NCBI GenBank assembly: GCA_020636315.1
Contig: JACJYA010000010.1
Location: forward strand, 274,029 to 338,028
Direction of reading: 5' to 3'
DNA from: Lewinellaceae bacterium
GTDB taxonomy: Bacteria > Bacteroidota > Bacteroidia > Chitinophagales > Saprospiraceae
DNA: 64,000 nt
In this document: piece after piece, positions 63,640 through 64,000 of the stretch
Layout: each line of letters begins with the position of its first letter
How positions within the stretch are numbered: the first letter of the stretch is position 1
The notes under the pieces: generated by a model
Told to the model about the DNA's origin: nothing
The model's input: only the letters and a program-made list of their open reading frames with translations
The model's database searches: none
Position numbers and translations under genes: made by a program

Positions 63640-63995
63640 GGCCCCGTAGCTCAGGGGATAGAGCATCTGACTTTAAGTATCCGCCAAAGCTCCTGAGAGC
63701 GACGGCGGGTGAAAGGAGCCTCCGCAGGGAAACGGAACCTGCGGAGTGGACGCCACCGTATCGGGGAAACCTAAGTCTGAAAAGATAGGGCAATCCCGAG
63801 GAAACCAGTAAAGGGCGGAATGGCGCATTTGCGCCGGTACACCCGGAGGGATCCGTAGAGACTATACGTGGCGCGCCTGAGATGGCGAAGAGATAGTCCA
63901 GGCCACAAACTCTGACATTTATATCGTCAGGGGCGGTGAAAGCCGTAGCGGGTAAGCTAATCAGACGGTCGCAGGTTCGAATCCTGCCGGGGTCA
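63640..63995 (+). tRNA. tRNA-Arg (UCU), interrupted by an intron in the anticodon
   Basis: Exons 63640-63673 and 63957-63995 join to a complete cloverleaf. Acceptor stem GGCCCCG pairs with CGGGGTC (one G-U) plus discriminator A at 63995; D-arm GCTC/GAGC with loop AGGGGATA, including the A20 that marks Arg; anticodon stem TCTGA/TCAGA; seven-base loop C-T-T plus C-T-A-A, giving anticodon UCU; T-arm GCAGG TTCGAAT CCTGC. CCA is not encoded. Intron falls between anticodon bases 34 and 35. Reading as tRNA-Lys would need an intron that does not end in G. Confidence 0.93.
63674..63956 (+). ncRNA. Group I intron in tRNA-Arg
   Basis: A 283-nt insertion after a U and ending in G, as group I introns require. 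Core elements resemble the Azoarcus-type (IC3) intron: CGGGGAAACCTAAG around 63762-63775; GAAACCAG; CCGTAGAGACTATACG (P7 5' side) and GAGATAGTCCAGG (P7 3' side). P3 is GCCAC 63752-63756 with GTGGC 63868-63872; P7 is GACTA 63860-63864 with TAGTC 63894-63898. A 9-bp P2-like hairpin is at 63720-63746. No endonuclease is encoded. The P1 guide pairing could not be assigned by eye. Confidence 0.92.
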
Positions 63996-64000
63996 CTTTT

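Noticed and set aside
63640..63995. tRNA-Lys(UUU) reading of the split tRNA
   Set aside because: It would need an intron ending in C at 63957 and lacks the usual Lys D-loop; the Arg reading gives an intron ending in G and has A20.

Overview
The window reads as chromosomal DNA of a non-parasitic, probably marine or wastewater Bacteroidota, most likely of the Saprospiria. The supporting signs are type IX secretion (T9SS) C-terminal sorting domains at 35561-37354 and 50289-51635, a TonB-dependent receptor with a carboxypeptidase-like N-terminal domain, TAnnTTTG-type promoter motifs, futalosine-pathway menaquinone genes, a Fibrobacter-type paralogous domain, and many caspase/CHAT-type proteins. 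The lineage is inferred from gene content, not from a marker-gene tree.

Layout. (1) 1-374: partial response regulator. (2) 421-10287, minus strand: a predicted conflict or signalling operon with a CHAT protease fused to a degenerate STAND-like NTPase, a MoxR AAA+ ATPase, a von Willebrand A protein, a caspase-fold protein lacking the catalytic Cys, and an 1163-residue multidomain protein (SGNH-like, effector-associated-like, FSMPD). (3) 10426-25362: a copper/silver island with CopA, an HMA-AraC fusion regulator, CopB with a detached HMA domain, a SHOCT peptide, a Met-rich lipoprotein, a CusB-CusA-CusC-type efflux system and a HYC_CC_PP protein. (4) 25470-41692: a mannan/mannoside locus. A LacI regulator is followed by two gene blocks (GPH transporter, oxidoreductase, GH26 mannanase; then TonB receptor, T9SS surface protein, ROK kinase, SIS protein, GH2 beta-mannosidase). 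Three copies of one 16-bp palindrome lie in front of these blocks and are probably the LacI operators. (5) 41841-50065: secreted amidohydrolase, mqnE, a histidine phosphatase, mqnA, msrA and a three-subunit proton-translocating transhydrogenase. (6) 50122-56253: a MITE-like element, a T9SS protein, an SPFH protein, rimO, an outer-membrane barrel and a secreted propeller-like protein. (7) 56440-60915: ilvD-ilvB-ilvN behind an Ile/Val-rich leader peptide and terminator, a textbook attenuator arrangement. (8) 60916-64000: a 24-unit heptamer repeat, a four-helix-bundle protein, ung, an alpha/beta hydrolase, and a tRNA-Arg(UCU) gene interrupted by a group I intron.

The strongest observations are the intron-split tRNA-Arg, the ilv attenuator, the conflict operon in which several enzyme folds have lost catalytic residues, the self-consistent LacI operator set, and a family of 7-bp GGAAnnn repeats that recurs between convergent genes, beside the tRNA, and inside a coding sequence.
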